Shown: positions 1 through 18,762, numbered from the stretch's first letter. The stretch: 64,000 nt of DNA from Pseudomonas sp. MIACH (GCF_001269925.1 NZ_LHVO01000069.1:1-64000); one strand, 5' to 3'. The notes: generated by a model not told the origin, from the sequence alone. Translations and numbers: made by a program.

Positions 1-10305
<10,305 letters not shown>

Positions 10306-10360
10306 TTGTTGGAGTCCGGAGCAATAGGCAGGAAGCACAAAGGCACGTCGTCCCTATAAA

Positions 10361-10386
10361 ACGAACCGGACAGGGAAAAATTAGCG
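10361..10386 (-). promoter_or_regulatory. Possible PvdS (iron-starvation sigma) promoter of the peptide synthetase
   Basis: Read on the minus strand, GCTAAT is followed by a 16-base spacer and CGT, about 55 bases before the ATG at 10305. The known iron-starvation box is TAAAT-N16/17-CGT, so the spacing and the -10 element fit but the -35 element is imperfect. A better-looking TAAAT at 10492-10496 has a 21-base spacer to the nearest CGT, which is too long. Confidence 0.35.
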
Positions 10387-10485
10387 GGGGGATGGGCGGC
10401 GTAGAGCGAGCTGTCATCAAGGGTTACATCAATCCCAGGAAAGACACACGAACCCTAGCTAGCATTGACGAATACCACTTTCTGC

Positions 10486-10499
10486 AACTAAATTTAGTT
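10486..10499. promoter_or_regulatory. 14-bp perfect palindrome upstream of hicA
   Basis: AACTAAATTTAGTT is its own reverse complement and lies 16 bases before the hicA start, just ahead of the AAGGA ribosome site at 10506-10510. HicB-type antitoxins usually bind palindromes at their own promoter, so this is a plausible autoregulatory operator. The assignment rests on position and symmetry only. Confidence 0.4.
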
Positions 10500-10515
10500 A
10501 CACGCAAGGAACGCC

Positions 10516-10767
10516 GTGTCCAAAAATGAAAAGCTGCTCGCCAAACTGCTCAACGAGCACATGGCATTTACCTGGCCCGAGCTCGTCACGCTGCTGCGTC
10601 GTCTTGGCTACACACAGATTGAGGGGGCCGGAAGCCGCGTCAAGTTCGACATCGGCGACCCGAGTGCAATGATCACCTTGCACAAGCCTCATCCCGGCAA
10701 CGAACTGAAACACTACATTCGCCGCCAGATCATCGAACAATTGAAATCAGGAGAACTGATTCAGTGA
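10516..10767 (+). CDS. hicA: HicA-like mRNA interferase toxin
   Basis: The product is 83 residues, the normal size for HicA. It has the double-stranded-RNA-binding-like core with the conserved GAGSRVKF stretch and the catalytic-histidine region ITLHKPHPGNELK. HicA toxins cleave mRNA and tmRNA when free of their antitoxin. The start is GTG at 10516, preceded by AAGGA at a good distance. The stop overlaps the downstream hicB start by four bases (GTGA), so the pair should be translationally coupled. It sits between the peptide synthetase, which runs the other way, and a convergent MFS gene. Confidence 0.85.
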   Translation: MSKNEKLLAKLLNEHMAFTWPELVTLLRRLGYTQIEGAGSRVKFDIGDPSAMITLHKPHPGNELKHYIRRQIIEQLKSGELIQ

Positions 10768-11129
10768 ACAACCAACTGAAACACAATGGCTACATCGGCT
10801 CTATCGAAGCCAGCCTCGAAGACAACTGCCTGTTCGGCAAGATCCTGTTCATCAAGGCTCTGGTGAGCTACGAAGGCAAAACCGTCGCCGAACTGGACGC
10901 CGCATTTCGCGAAGCCGTGGACGACTACCTCACTACCTGCCAAGCCCTTGGGCAAACACCGGAGAAGCCGTGCAAAGGCTCTTTCAACGTGCGGGTCGGC
11001 CACGACCTTCACCTTGCCGCCGCCCTTGAAGCGACACGTAAAAAGGTGACCCTGAATGACCTGACGCGCCAGGCGCTGAACGAATTCCTGCAACACCACC
11101 GAGCGGACTCCTGCCCCGTGACTGGCTGA
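10764..11129 (+). CDS. hicB: HicB-like antitoxin
   Basis: The product is 121 residues. The N-terminal half has the HicB partial RNase-H-like fold: GYIGSIEASLEDNCLFGKI, then the helix with EL..AFREAVDDYL. The C-terminal part (KKVTLNDLTRQALNEFL) looks like a ribbon-helix-helix DNA-binding segment, as in the larger HicB proteins. It should neutralise the preceding toxin and repress the operon. The GTG start lies inside the hicA stop codon. The gene ends about 30 bases before the convergent MFS gene. Confidence 0.85.
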   Translation: MNNQLKHNGYIGSIEASLEDNCLFGKILFIKALVSYEGKTVAELDAAFREAVDDYLTTCQALGQTPEKPCKGSFNVRVGHDLHLAAALEATRKKVTLNDLTRQALNEFLQHHRADSCPVTG

Positions 11130-11159
11130 CGTTTCGACGTTTCATTGCCAGTGTGGCGC

Positions 11160-12332
11160 TCAGTCCAAGCGCCGATACCCCAGCACCGCTGAGCCCATCA
11201 CCACCGCCCCCGCCGCCAGCGCTACCCAGAACCCGCTGGCTGCCCCGAAGTGATCGATCATCCAGCCGGAGCTGGCGGCGCCGATGGCCACGCCGATGCT
11301 CAGGCCGGTGATCAGCCAGGTCATGCCTTCGGTCAGGCGGCTCGACGGGACGATACGTTCCACCAGGGCCATGGACACGATCAGGGTCGGAGCGAAGAAC
11401 AAGCCGGAGACAAAGATGGCCACTGCCAAACCCGGAATGTTGGTGACCAGCAGCAACGGCAAGGTGGTCAACGCCGTAGCCACGCCGCAGAACAGGAACT
11501 GCCGGGGCAACGACGCCTTCAGCTTGAGGGTGCCAAAGGCCAATCCCGCCAGGCACGAACCGATGGCGTACACCGAGAGCACGATGCTTGCCGCCGCCGG
11601 CTGGCCCTGCTGCTGGGCAAAGGCCACGCTGACCACATCCACCACGCCGACGATCACGCCCATGGCCAGCAGCAGGATCATCAGGATCAGTACCGACGGT
11701 GACGCGATCAGCCAGCCCCGATGGTGAGCGTGGTGCTCGTGCACCGGGGGTTCGGTCGCGCGTTGCAGCACAAACGTGGTCACGCCAACCGCCAGCAGCA
11801 GCGCGGCCACCAGAGGCCCGGCTTCGGGGAACAGCACCACGCTCAAGCCCACCGAAATCGGTGGGCCGATGATGAAGCACACCTCATCCAGCACCGATTC
11901 CAGGGCAAACGCGGTTTGCAGCTTGGGCTGGCCCCGGTACAGCTCGGTCCAGCGCGCCCGCACCATGGCGGACATATTCGGCATGCAGCCCGCCAGGGCA
12001 GCAAACAGGAACAGCGTCCAAGTCGGTGCCTGCAACCGCGTGCACAGCAACAGCAGCAACAGCGCCCCGCCGCCGATCACGGCGGCAATCGGCAGCACCC
12101 GGCCTTGGCTGTAGCGGTCCACCAAGCGTGACACCTGCGGCGCGCAAAACGCCGTGGCCAGGGCGAACACTGCCGCCACCGATCCGGCCAGGCCATAGCC
12201 GCCGTGCACCTGGGAGAGCATGGTGATCAGGCCAATACCGGCCATGGACACCGGCATGCGCGCCAGCATGCCGGCCAATACAAAGGCGCGGGCGCCGGGG
12301 ACTTGAAACAACTCGGCGTAAGGGTTTGCCAT
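11160..12332 (-). CDS. MFS transporter
   Basis: The product is 390 residues with about twelve hydrophobic segments, arranged as two six-helix halves separated by a short His-rich cytoplasmic loop (HEHHAHHRG near residue 195). A charged RLVDRYSQGR motif follows TM2, as in the major facilitator family. The start codon is the ATG at 12332. The MATE gene lies 40 bases upstream on the same strand, so the two exporters may be co-transcribed. The substrate cannot be told from sequence; efflux of a small molecule is the likely role. Confidence 0.85.
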   Translation of the reverse strand: MANPYAELFQVPGARAFVLAGMLARMPVSMAGIGLITMLSQVHGGYGLAGSVAAVFALATAFCAPQVSRLVDRYSQGRVLPIAAVIGGGALLLLLLCTRLQAPTWTLFLFAALAGCMPNMSAMVRARWTELYRGQPKLQTAFALESVLDEVCFIIGPPISVGLSVVLFPEAGPLVAALLLAVGVTTFVLQRATEPPVHEHHAHHRGWLIASPSVLILMILLLAMGVIVGVVDVVSVAFAQQQGQPAAASIVLSVYAIGSCLAGLAFGTLKLKASLPRQFLFCGVATALTTLPLLLVTNIPGLAVAIFVSGLFFAPTLIVSMALVERIVPSSRLTEGMTWLITGLSIGVAIGAASSGWMIDHFGAASGFWVALAAGAVVMGSAVLGYRRLD

Positions 12333-12372
12333 GACTTAAACGCCTTCTGTCCTTAAATTGCGCATCCTTTTA

Positions 12373-13728
12373 TCACACCAGCCGCTTGATCTGCTTATGC
12401 CGCCACACCAGCCGGTAATACGCGGTCTGCAAGCCCAGCATCGCCAGGTACGTCACCGGGAATGCCATCCAGACGCCTTCGAGGCCGAAGTGTGCATTCA
12501 GCAGGTACGCCATCGGCAGCTCCACGCACAGCACGCAAAAGATCGAGATCGCCACCGGCATCAGCACCACGCCGCTGGCGCGCATGATTCCGCCGATCAC
12601 GGCCTGGAAGCCGAACACGAGGATGCTCCACAACATGATGTGCAGCAGGTGCTCGGCATTCACGCGTGCGGCGTCATCGGTGATGAACAGCCCGAGCAAC
12701 CAGTGGGATAACACGTAGCCCAGCACGATCAGGCCACCGGTCAGGCAGGTGTTGATCAGCAACCCCGTGCGCAGGATCGGCCCGATACGCTCCAGGCGCC
12801 CCGCGCCAATCGCCTGGGCGCCGAGGATCGACGCGGTGATGGCAATCGACAGGGCCGGGAATTGCACATAGTTGACGATCTGCGTCACTGCCCCATACGC
12901 CGCCGTGGCTTGGGAACCGTGACCGTTGACCAGGGCGAGGATGACCAGTTCAGACAGCGACAGCACCACCATCTGTAGGCCAGTAGGTAAGCCGATGCGT
13001 AGGACCTTTCCCAAAATCACGCGATCCAGGCGCAAGGCCGCGAGCAACTCGCGATCTGGCGCCATCACATGGTTTTTATGGCGCAGGCGCAGGATCAAAA
13101 ACAGCATCGCCGCAGCGTTGCCCACCAAGCCGGCGTACACCGCGCTCTGGATGCCCATGGGCGGCAGGCCGATCCAGCCGCGAATCAGCGCCGGGGTCAG
13201 CAGCACGCCGACCAGGGTCGACACTATCAGCGCCAGCAGCGGCGAAATCGTATCGCTGACGCCGCGCAACAGCTGGGTGTAGAGGATAAACACCAGCAGC
13301 AGCGGCATGATCAACATCATCATTTGGGCATAGCCCACGGCATCGTCGAGCACATCCGCGGGCGTGCCCAATGCCTGCAACGCGGGGCGCGCAAACAGAC
13401 TGCCAAGCACCGCCGCAAGCAAGCCCACCAATGCGCCGAGGGTCAGGGTGGCACCGGTAATCGCCTTGACCATCGCGGTTTCCTGCGCCCCCCAGGCCTG
13501 GCCGATCAACACCGAAGCGCCCGCCCCCAGGCCGATCACCAGGGCAATAAAGAAAAACACAATGGGGAACATCCCCGACACAGCCGCCAGTGCCTGGGTG
13601 CCGAGCAGTTGCCCGACGTAAATACCGTTGAGCGTGCCGGAAAAGCTCTGCAGGAAATTGGACAGCACCATCGGTGCCAGAAAGATCAGGTAGACCTGCC
13701 ACAGCGGTCGTTGCAAAGGGCTTTGCAT
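12373..13728 (-). CDS. MATE-family efflux transporter
   Basis: The product is 451 residues with about twelve membrane segments, the usual MATE size. Recognisable features are the N-terminal FLAPMVLSNFLQSFSGTLNG stretch, GQAWGAQE after TM2, and the mirrored second half with IGLPTGLQMV and GAQAIGAGR. MATE proteins export drugs or metabolites using a Na+ or H+ gradient, so this is an inner-membrane exporter. The MFS gene follows on the same strand after a 44-base gap. There is no regulator next to it, and the substrate is unknown. Confidence 0.88.
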   Translation of the reverse strand: MQSPLQRPLWQVYLIFLAPMVLSNFLQSFSGTLNGIYVGQLLGTQALAAVSGMFPIVFFFIALVIGLGAGASVLIGQAWGAQETAMVKAITGATLTLGALVGLLAAVLGSLFARPALQALGTPADVLDDAVGYAQMMMLIMPLLLVFILYTQLLRGVSDTISPLLALIVSTLVGVLLTPALIRGWIGLPPMGIQSAVYAGLVGNAAAMLFLILRLRHKNHVMAPDRELLAALRLDRVILGKVLRIGLPTGLQMVVLSLSELVILALVNGHGSQATAAYGAVTQIVNYVQFPALSIAITASILGAQAIGAGRLERIGPILRTGLLINTCLTGGLIVLGYVLSHWLLGLFITDDAARVNAEHLLHIMLWSILVFGFQAVIGGIMRASGVVLMPVAISIFCVLCVELPMAYLLNAHFGLEGVWMAFPVTYLAMLGLQTAYYRLVWRHKQIKRLV

Positions 13729-13798
13729 GAAAAACGGGGCCTCGGAGAACTAAAGCGTCCGAGGGTTATACCGTAATTGGATCCGATCTTCCTGTGCT

Positions 13799-13969
13799 TT
13801 GCATGATCTACGGATCGCCATCAGGCGCGGGTTCCGAGGCCCGCATTGGATCTTCAGCATCACCGCGACTCAGGTCGCCACCCAGAAACGGCTCGGCGTG
13901 CCGATGGAATATGCACAGCCCAAGGAAGGCGCGGTGAGTCGGTCGATTGAGCCGTATAGCCTTATAACC
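13799..13969 (+). pseudogene. Possible remnant of a polyamine-type periplasmic binding protein
   Basis: A short open frame encodes QVATQKRLGVPMEYAQPKEGAV, which resembles the region near the C-terminus of spermidine/putrescine-type solute-binding proteins (…KLGVPVEYAVPKEGA…). There is no upstream domain, no signal peptide and no partner transporter, and the frame then runs into unrelated sequence antisense to the 13974 gene. It is most simply a decayed fragment in the gap between the MATE gene and the T6SS island. The rest of that gap shows nothing I recognise. Confidence 0.3.
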
Positions 13970-13973
13970 GCGC

Positions 13974-14450
13974 CTAGCGCCGGAATCGTTGGCGCTGGGT
14001 GCGGATTATTCTGCCGATGCGCTGGCGTTTTTCGCGCAGTTTTACCCACTCATTGCGGGCTTCGCGGTGCAGTTTGCTGTTGAGCAGTAGTAGGGCAAGC
14101 AATGGAAACAGAATGCCTGACACATAGAAAACTTTATGAGGACGATAGGCGATGGTGGGTAGAACACCAACCAAGCACAAGAACATCAAGATAACTGGGA
14201 CCCATATCCATCCTGGATAGCCACGGACAACCATGAAGTTGCAGTGGGCGATAAGAAAAGACGCACCGAGTACCGAAAAATAGGAATACCTGAGGTTCTC
14301 ACCGGCGGGTAGCACTTCAAAGTAACTGCCAATCATCAGCGGTATACCGATGGCGATCGTAAAACCTTGAGCAAAAAGTGCCCCCATAGATACAGGAAAA
14401 TAGCGTTTCAAATAACGCAGGAGTTCCTTATAAGTCATCAGAAATATCAT
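13974..14450 (-). CDS. Small membrane protein, putative immunity protein to the adjacent T6SS effector
   Basis: The product is 158 residues with four predicted membrane helices (about residues 20-42, 53-72, 78-98, 105-122) and a strongly basic C-terminal tail (REKRQRIGRIIRTQRQRFRR). I recognise no family. Its ATG overlaps the stop of the upstream 304-residue gene by four bases (ATGA), so the two are coupled. A toxin gene followed by a multi-pass inner-membrane protein is the usual arrangement for membrane-attacking T6SS effectors. The immunity role is inferred from this context and from the neighbouring hcp. Confidence 0.6.
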   Translation of the reverse strand: MIFLMTYKELLRYLKRYFPVSMGALFAQGFTIAIGIPLMIGSYFEVLPAGENLRYSYFSVLGASFLIAHCNFMVVRGYPGWIWVPVILMFLCLVGVLPTIAYRPHKVFYVSGILFPLLALLLLNSKLHREARNEWVKLREKRQRIGRIIRTQRQRFRR

Positions 14451-15361
14451 TCTTCAAACGCCTCATATAACCCCACGGCAATCGTTCGAAAATTGCCATT
14501 TACAATGCTACCTCCCACAGTCATTGAAGCGCCTACGACATCCTTGATCTGAGTAACCGTGGCATGGCGAAGCTTCGCAGAGGTCAGTCGCTTGGGTAAA
14601 TCACCTGCCAGCTGTTTCAACTTGATCATTTTCGAAGTCAACTGCGGATGTTGAATACTCAACAACTCCTTCGTCAATTTTGCTCTTTCCTGTCGAGTAA
14701 GCCCCTTGAGTACTGGGTACCAACCTTTGCCGGTGGTTGCCTTCGTCAAACTGACTAGCTTTACAGTCGTTAGGAAGGAGGTGCTGGCCCCCACAAGCGC
14801 AACAGCGTCCAGAGCAGCGGTTGCATGTTGATACCAAGGATCACTGTCCAGCGCTTGATTTTTCAAGGGATCGGTCAATTCGTTGTACACACGATACCCG
14901 CCAACAATGCATTGGACGAAACTGGCCGTAGCAGACGTATAGCCAACAACTGCAACTACTGAGCTGATACCGCCAGTAAATGGGATTGCAGCGGTACCAC
15001 TGACTGCCACAAGCCAACCTAAAATCGCACTGCCGCATGCAAGCCCCATCCCGAGCGCCTCAAACACGAGTTGCGATTCCACCGGCTCATGCTCCAACCG
15101 CCGCACAAAATCCAAGCGCGCCATCGAACTCGGCATCTCCCGCAAGATCACGCGTTTGGGCAACACACTGCAAATCGGCTGAAACTCACGCAACGTCACC
15201 GGCCACAACTGGGCGTCGAGGTAAACCACCCCTGCCCCGGCAATCGCAGGATCAGCGTCGATCACAGCAAACAGTCGACGCAGATCAATGCTGCTTTCTA
15301 CCCGCTCACGGGTGGTGAGGTGAGCCTTAGGGAAACCGTCCTTCAATACGCTGGTAGCCAT
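14447..15361 (-). CDS. Putative Hcp-associated T6SS effector with Gly-rich hydrophobic core
   Basis: The product is 304 residues from the ATG at 15361, which has AGGAG upstream; a longer frame to 15451 lacks support. Residues 1-95 are soluble and contain GVVYLDAQLWPVTLREF. Residues 100-155 form a Gly/Ala-rich hydrophobic stretch broken by a polar turn, able to make two membrane-inserting helices. A second hydrophobic patch lies near 190-210, and the C-terminus is basic then amphipathic. I see no catalytic motif. The gene is divergent from hcp and coupled to a membrane protein that could be its immunity partner. By analogy with pore-forming Hcp-dependent effectors such as Tse4, it may act on the target inner membrane. 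This is inference; the family itself is not one I recognise. Confidence 0.6.
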   Translation of the reverse strand: MATSVLKDGFPKAHLTTRERVESSIDLRRLFAVIDADPAIAGAGVVYLDAQLWPVTLREFQPICSVLPKRVILREMPSSMARLDFVRRLEHEPVESQLVFEALGMGLACGSAILGWLVAVSGTAAIPFTGGISSVVAVVGYTSATASFVQCIVGGYRVYNELTDPLKNQALDSDPWYQHATAALDAVALVGASTSFLTTVKLVSLTKATTGKGWYPVLKGLTRQERAKLTKELLSIQHPQLTSKMIKLKQLAGDLPKRLTSAKLRHATVTQIKDVVGASMTVGGSIVNGNFRTIAVGLYEAFEE

Positions 15362-15546
15362 TCCTTTACTCCTGAACCCACAAGAGCGCAGAGCGTAAAG
15401 AATCAATATCCGTGAGGAATGTAGGAAGGTTTCCTTTTTTAAGACAGCCACTTCCCGATCTGGCCTCAGCGTCTTGTAGTCAATCCTGGGAATAGGAAAA
15501 GTACGCCCCGCGCCACTACCGGCGAACGATCAAACAAGGAGCGAAC

Positions 15547-16035
15547 ATGGCAACCGATATGTTTTTGAAGCTGGGAGACATCAAGGGCGAGTCCAGGGAC
15601 CAGGCACATCGTGATGAAATCGATATAACCCGCTGGGGCTGGAGCCTGTCCCAATCCGGCTCCATGCACAGCGGCACGGGTGGCGGGGCCGGCAAGGTCA
15701 ATATGGCGAATATCGCGATTGAGAAGACCCTGGATAAATCCACGCCAAACCTGATGATGGCCTGCGCAACCGGCAAGCATTACCCCGAAGCCCGTATCGT
15801 GGTGCGCAAGGCTGGCGGCGACAGCAGCGTGGAGTATCTGCTGATCACGTTGAAGGAAGTCATGGTTGCCACTTACGACACGCGTGCAGCGGCAACCAAT
15901 GACGTACTCACGGAGGAAATCAGCCTTAACTTCGCCAAGGTTGAAGTCAGTTACCAGCCGCAGAAAGCCGATGGTGGAAAAGATGGCGGGCCAATCAGGT
16001 TCGGCTGGAACATTCGCGAAAATATCAAGGTGTAG
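15547..16035 (+). CDS. hcp: Type VI secretion system tube protein Hcp (H1 type)
   Basis: The product is 162 residues and closely resembles P. aeruginosa Hcp1: MFLKLGDIKGES at the start, then SQSGSMHSGTGGGAGKV, DKSTPNLMMACATGKHYP, EYLLITLKEVMV, YQPQKADGGKDGG and GWNIRENIKV at the end. Hcp forms hexameric rings that stack into the secreted tube and can carry small effectors in their lumen. A good AAGGAG precedes the ATG. No sheath, baseplate or VgrG gene is present, so this is an orphan hcp-effector island served by a T6SS elsewhere. Its 3' end overlaps the convergent nadE by 11 bases. Confidence 0.95.
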   Translation: MATDMFLKLGDIKGESRDQAHRDEIDITRWGWSLSQSGSMHSGTGGGAGKVNMANIAIEKTLDKSTPNLMMACATGKHYPEARIVVRKAGGDSSVEYLLITLKEVMVATYDTRAAATNDVLTEEISLNFAKVEVSYQPQKADGGKDGGPIRFGWNIRENIKV

Positions 16036-16837
16036 GCACGACAGGCAGCGCCCGCTTGTGCGCTGTCTTGCTGTACGCCCCCTCGACAATCGCCCTCACC
16101 CGCTCACTCACCGGCTCGCCCATCAGGTACGCATCGATCTCTTCGTACGTGCAGCCATAGGCCTGTTCATCCAGCTTGCCCGGTGCGAGTTCTTCCAAGT
16201 CGGCAGTGGGCTGCTTGTGAACCAGGTTCGTCGGGGCCCCAAGGGCACTGGCGAGCAGGCGCACCTGGGTCTTGGTCAGGCCGGCCAGCGGGGCCAGGTC
16301 GCAGGCGCCGTCGCCGAATTTGGTGAAGAACCCCATCAGCGCTTCGGCGCCATGGTCGGTACCGACGACCAGGCCGTTGTGCAGGTTGGCCACCGCGTAC
16401 TGGGCGATCATGCGGGTGCGGGCCTTGACATTGCCTTTGATGAAGTCGACCTGGGCGGCGCTGGCCTCGGAAGCGCTGAGGCTGGCCATCAGGCCGTCGA
16501 CGCTGGCGGCGATGTTCAGGGTGTCGATATGGTCCGGGGTGATGAAATCCAGCGAGGCCTGGGCGTCGCGCTCATCGGCTTGGGTCTTGTAGGGCAGGCG
16601 CATGGCGATAAAGCGCGCGGCGTAGTCCTCGGCCCGCAGTTGCTCCACCGCCAGTTGGCATAGGCGCCCGGCAGTGAGGGAATCGACGCCGCCGCTGATG
16701 CCCAGGACCAGGGCCTTGCAGCCGGAATGACGCAAGGTGTGCGTGATGAAGTCGATGCGCCGTTGGATTTCCCGAGGCTCGCCACCTTTACCCAGCGCAC
16801 GGTTGATATTCAGTTCCTGCGCGATACGTTCTTGCAT
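16025..16837 (-). CDS. nadE: Ammonia-dependent NAD+ synthetase
   Basis: The product is 270 residues starting at the ATG at 16837, which has GGAGG nine bases upstream; an upstream frame start at 16861 would overlap pncB. It carries the PP-loop LGISGGVDS near residue 46 for ATP binding and the family's GTDHGAEALMGFFTKFGDG stretch. It has no glutaminase domain, so it is the NH3-dependent type. It converts deamido-NAD (nicotinic acid adenine dinucleotide) to NAD+. It is the last gene of the pncA-pncB-nadE salvage cluster, one base after the pncB stop. Confidence 0.95.
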   Translation of the reverse strand: MQERIAQELNINRALGKGGEPREIQRRIDFITHTLRHSGCKALVLGISGGVDSLTAGRLCQLAVEQLRAEDYAARFIAMRLPYKTQADERDAQASLDFITPDHIDTLNIAASVDGLMASLSASEASAAQVDFIKGNVKARTRMIAQYAVANLHNGLVVGTDHGAEALMGFFTKFGDGACDLAPLAGLTKTQVRLLASALGAPTNLVHKQPTADLEELAPGKLDEQAYGCTYEEIDAYLMGEPVSERVRAIVEGAYSKTAHKRALPVVPTP

Positions 16838-16838
16838 G

Positions 16839-18056
16839 TCACACCTCCACGTTGCCGACATTGAATACCTTCGCTGCGTACTGCAAAAACGAGGCGTCTT
16901 CGCAGACGTTCTTCACCGGGTCATCGGAGAACTTCACCACCGGTTCGCCGTGCACCCGCACCAGCTTCATGACGATGCTCAGCGGCTCAACGCCGTCCAC
17001 GTCACAGGCCAGGCTGGTGCCCATGCCGAAACCGAACTTGGCCTTGCCACGGATGTGCCGCAGGATCGGCAGGCATTTTTCGAAGTTCAGGCCGTCGGAG
17101 AACATCAGGTCCTTGGTCATCGGGTCGATACCCAGCTGTTTGTAGCGGGCCAGCACCTTGTCGGCCCAGGCGATGGGATCACCGGAGTCCTGGCGCAGGC
17201 CGTCGTAGAGCTTGGCGAAGTACAGGTCGAAATCCTTGAGGAAAAAATCGGTGCTGATGGTGTCAGTCAAGGCAACGCCCAGCCGGCCACGGTATTCACG
17301 CACCCAGTTTTCCAGGCCGGCGTTCTGGCTTTCACGCAACCGCCCCAGTTGCTGGTGCACCATCATCCACTGGTGAGCCATGGTGCCGATCAGCGGCAAG
17401 TCGAATTCATAGGCCAGGTGCGCATTGCTGGTGCCGACGAACTGGCCGGGGAAGTCGCGACGCATGATGTCCACCACTTCGCGCTGGGCCTTGAACGACA
17501 GGCGCCGGCGCGTGGAGAAGTCAGAGACACGCAGGTCGGCCAACTCGTCTCGGCTGAGGTTTTTTTCCAGCCAGTCGAACTTCTGGTAGAGCTTGCGGGT
17601 GACATCTTCCAGGGTCACGTCGGGGTATTTGGCGCGGTTGCGCAGCTCGCTGACCAGCGCCAGTACCGGTTGCTCGAACATGATGCAGTGCAGCATCGGG
17701 CCGATGACGCGGATGTTGAGTTGGCCGTCCACCTCACTGACGTGGATATAGCGCAGGTTGAAGCGGAACAGACCGAGGAAGCGTTCGTAGTCGGGGGTCA
17801 GGTATTCGCGAAAGCGCGGGTTGAACAGAAAGCGCAGCTCGCCCTCGCGCATCTGCAGGCCGGCCATTTTTTCAAGCTCGGCGCGCAACTCGGGGATCAG
17901 GTGGCCGAGTTTTTCCTTGGCACGCACGATGAAGTTGTATTCCACATCGACATTCGGGTGCTGGTGCAACACCGCCTGCATCATGGTGAAGGTGTAGTAG
18001 TCGGTGTCGAGCAAGCCCTGGATCACCGGGGCTTCGTAGTCGTAGGCACTTTCCAT
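16839..18056 (-). CDS. pncB: Nicotinate phosphoribosyltransferase
   Basis: The product is 405 residues, the normal length. Features are GLLDTDYYTFTMMQA near the start, the family-typical FSTRRRLSFKAQREVV stretch near 215, GTSNAHLA, and FSDGLNFEKCLPI near 310. It makes nicotinate mononucleotide from nicotinate and PRPP, using ATP, in the Preiss-Handler salvage route. It lies 11 bases after pncA and directly before nadE on the same strand, so the three form one operon under the NrtR site at 18742. Confidence 0.95.
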   Translation of the reverse strand: MESAYDYEAPVIQGLLDTDYYTFTMMQAVLHQHPNVDVEYNFIVRAKEKLGHLIPELRAELEKMAGLQMREGELRFLFNPRFREYLTPDYERFLGLFRFNLRYIHVSEVDGQLNIRVIGPMLHCIMFEQPVLALVSELRNRAKYPDVTLEDVTRKLYQKFDWLEKNLSRDELADLRVSDFSTRRRLSFKAQREVVDIMRRDFPGQFVGTSNAHLAYEFDLPLIGTMAHQWMMVHQQLGRLRESQNAGLENWVREYRGRLGVALTDTISTDFFLKDFDLYFAKLYDGLRQDSGDPIAWADKVLARYKQLGIDPMTKDLMFSDGLNFEKCLPILRHIRGKAKFGFGMGTSLACDVDGVEPLSIVMKLVRVHGEPVVKFSDDPVKNVCEDASFLQYAAKVFNVGNVEV

Positions 18057-18067
18057 GGTGTATCTCC

Positions 18068-18715
18068 TTAACGCGTGGCCATCGCGGCCAGTTCTTCGCG
18101 GGTGCTGCTGATGACAGCACCGGCCTTGAGCAACTCATTGACGGCCTGTACGCCGCCCTCCTCGCTGATTCCACGGCACGCCGGCAGGTGCAGGACCACC
18201 TCCAGGCCGGCCTTGAGCAGTTGCAAGGCGGTGGTCTTGACGCAGTAGTCCAGAGCCAGGCCGCCGACGATCACGCGGCTGACGCCCTGGGCCTTGAGGT
18301 ACTCGATCACGCCGGTGGAGAGTTTGTCGTGCAGGTCGTGGTAGCAGGCGCCATAGGGGTGCAGGTCGGGTTCGACGCCCTTCCAGATGAAGTAGTCGTA
18401 GTCATAGGGGGTGGGCAGTTCGTCGAGCAGAGTGAAGCCCTCGGTGCCCGGCACGCAGTGGCTGACCCAGGTCACGTCGGCGTGGACCAGGCCGGTGGGC
18501 TTGAGCATCTCGCTGTGTTGCGTGACCACCCAAGGTGCGTGCGGGGTGTGGGCGTCCTTGCTGCCGACACGGTGGCCGGCGAGGCTGGCCATGTAATTGA
18601 GTTCGGCACCGATCTGGTCACCGCCGGCCACCGGCAACTCGTTGGGACACAGCGGCGTGAAGCTCTTCTGGGCATCGACGTCGAATGAAGCAAGGGCAGT
18701 TTTCGCAAGGGTCAT
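18068..18715 (-). CDS. pncA: Nicotinamidase
   Basis: The product is 215 residues of the isochorismatase-like hydrolase family. The catalytic triad is visible: Asp in FDVDAQKSFTP, Lys in FIWKG near 112, and Cys in LDYCVKTTALQL near 158. The cis-peptide region (VGGLALDY) and metal ligands (SKDAHTPHAPW) are also present. It deamidates nicotinamide to nicotinate for PncB. It is the first gene of the operon, with AGGAG upstream of its ATG and the NrtR palindrome about 27 bases further up. Confidence 0.95.
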   Translation of the reverse strand: MTLAKTALASFDVDAQKSFTPLCPNELPVAGGDQIGAELNYMASLAGHRVGSKDAHTPHAPWVVTQHSEMLKPTGLVHADVTWVSHCVPGTEGFTLLDELPTPYDYDYFIWKGVEPDLHPYGACYHDLHDKLSTGVIEYLKAQGVSRVIVGGLALDYCVKTTALQLLKAGLEVVLHLPACRGISEEGGVQAVNELLKAGAVISSTREELAAMATR

Positions 18716-18741
18716 GGCGGTTCTCCTGTGGCCTGGAAATA

Positions 18742-18762
18742 AAAGTACACGTCATGTACTTT
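18742..18762. promoter_or_regulatory. NrtR-type operator between pncA and nrtR
   Basis: AAAGTACA and TGTACTTT form perfect 8-base arms around a 5-base centre. NrtR regulators bind GTAC-containing palindromes and repress NAD synthesis genes. The position between divergent pncA and nrtR fits repression of both. A partial half-site (GGTACATGACATAT) lies at 18799-18812. Confidence 0.75.

Noticed and set aside
10492-10496. TAAAT on the minus strand as a PvdS -35 element
   Set aside because: The nearest CGT is 21 bases away, longer than the 16-17 bases the sigma factor requires.
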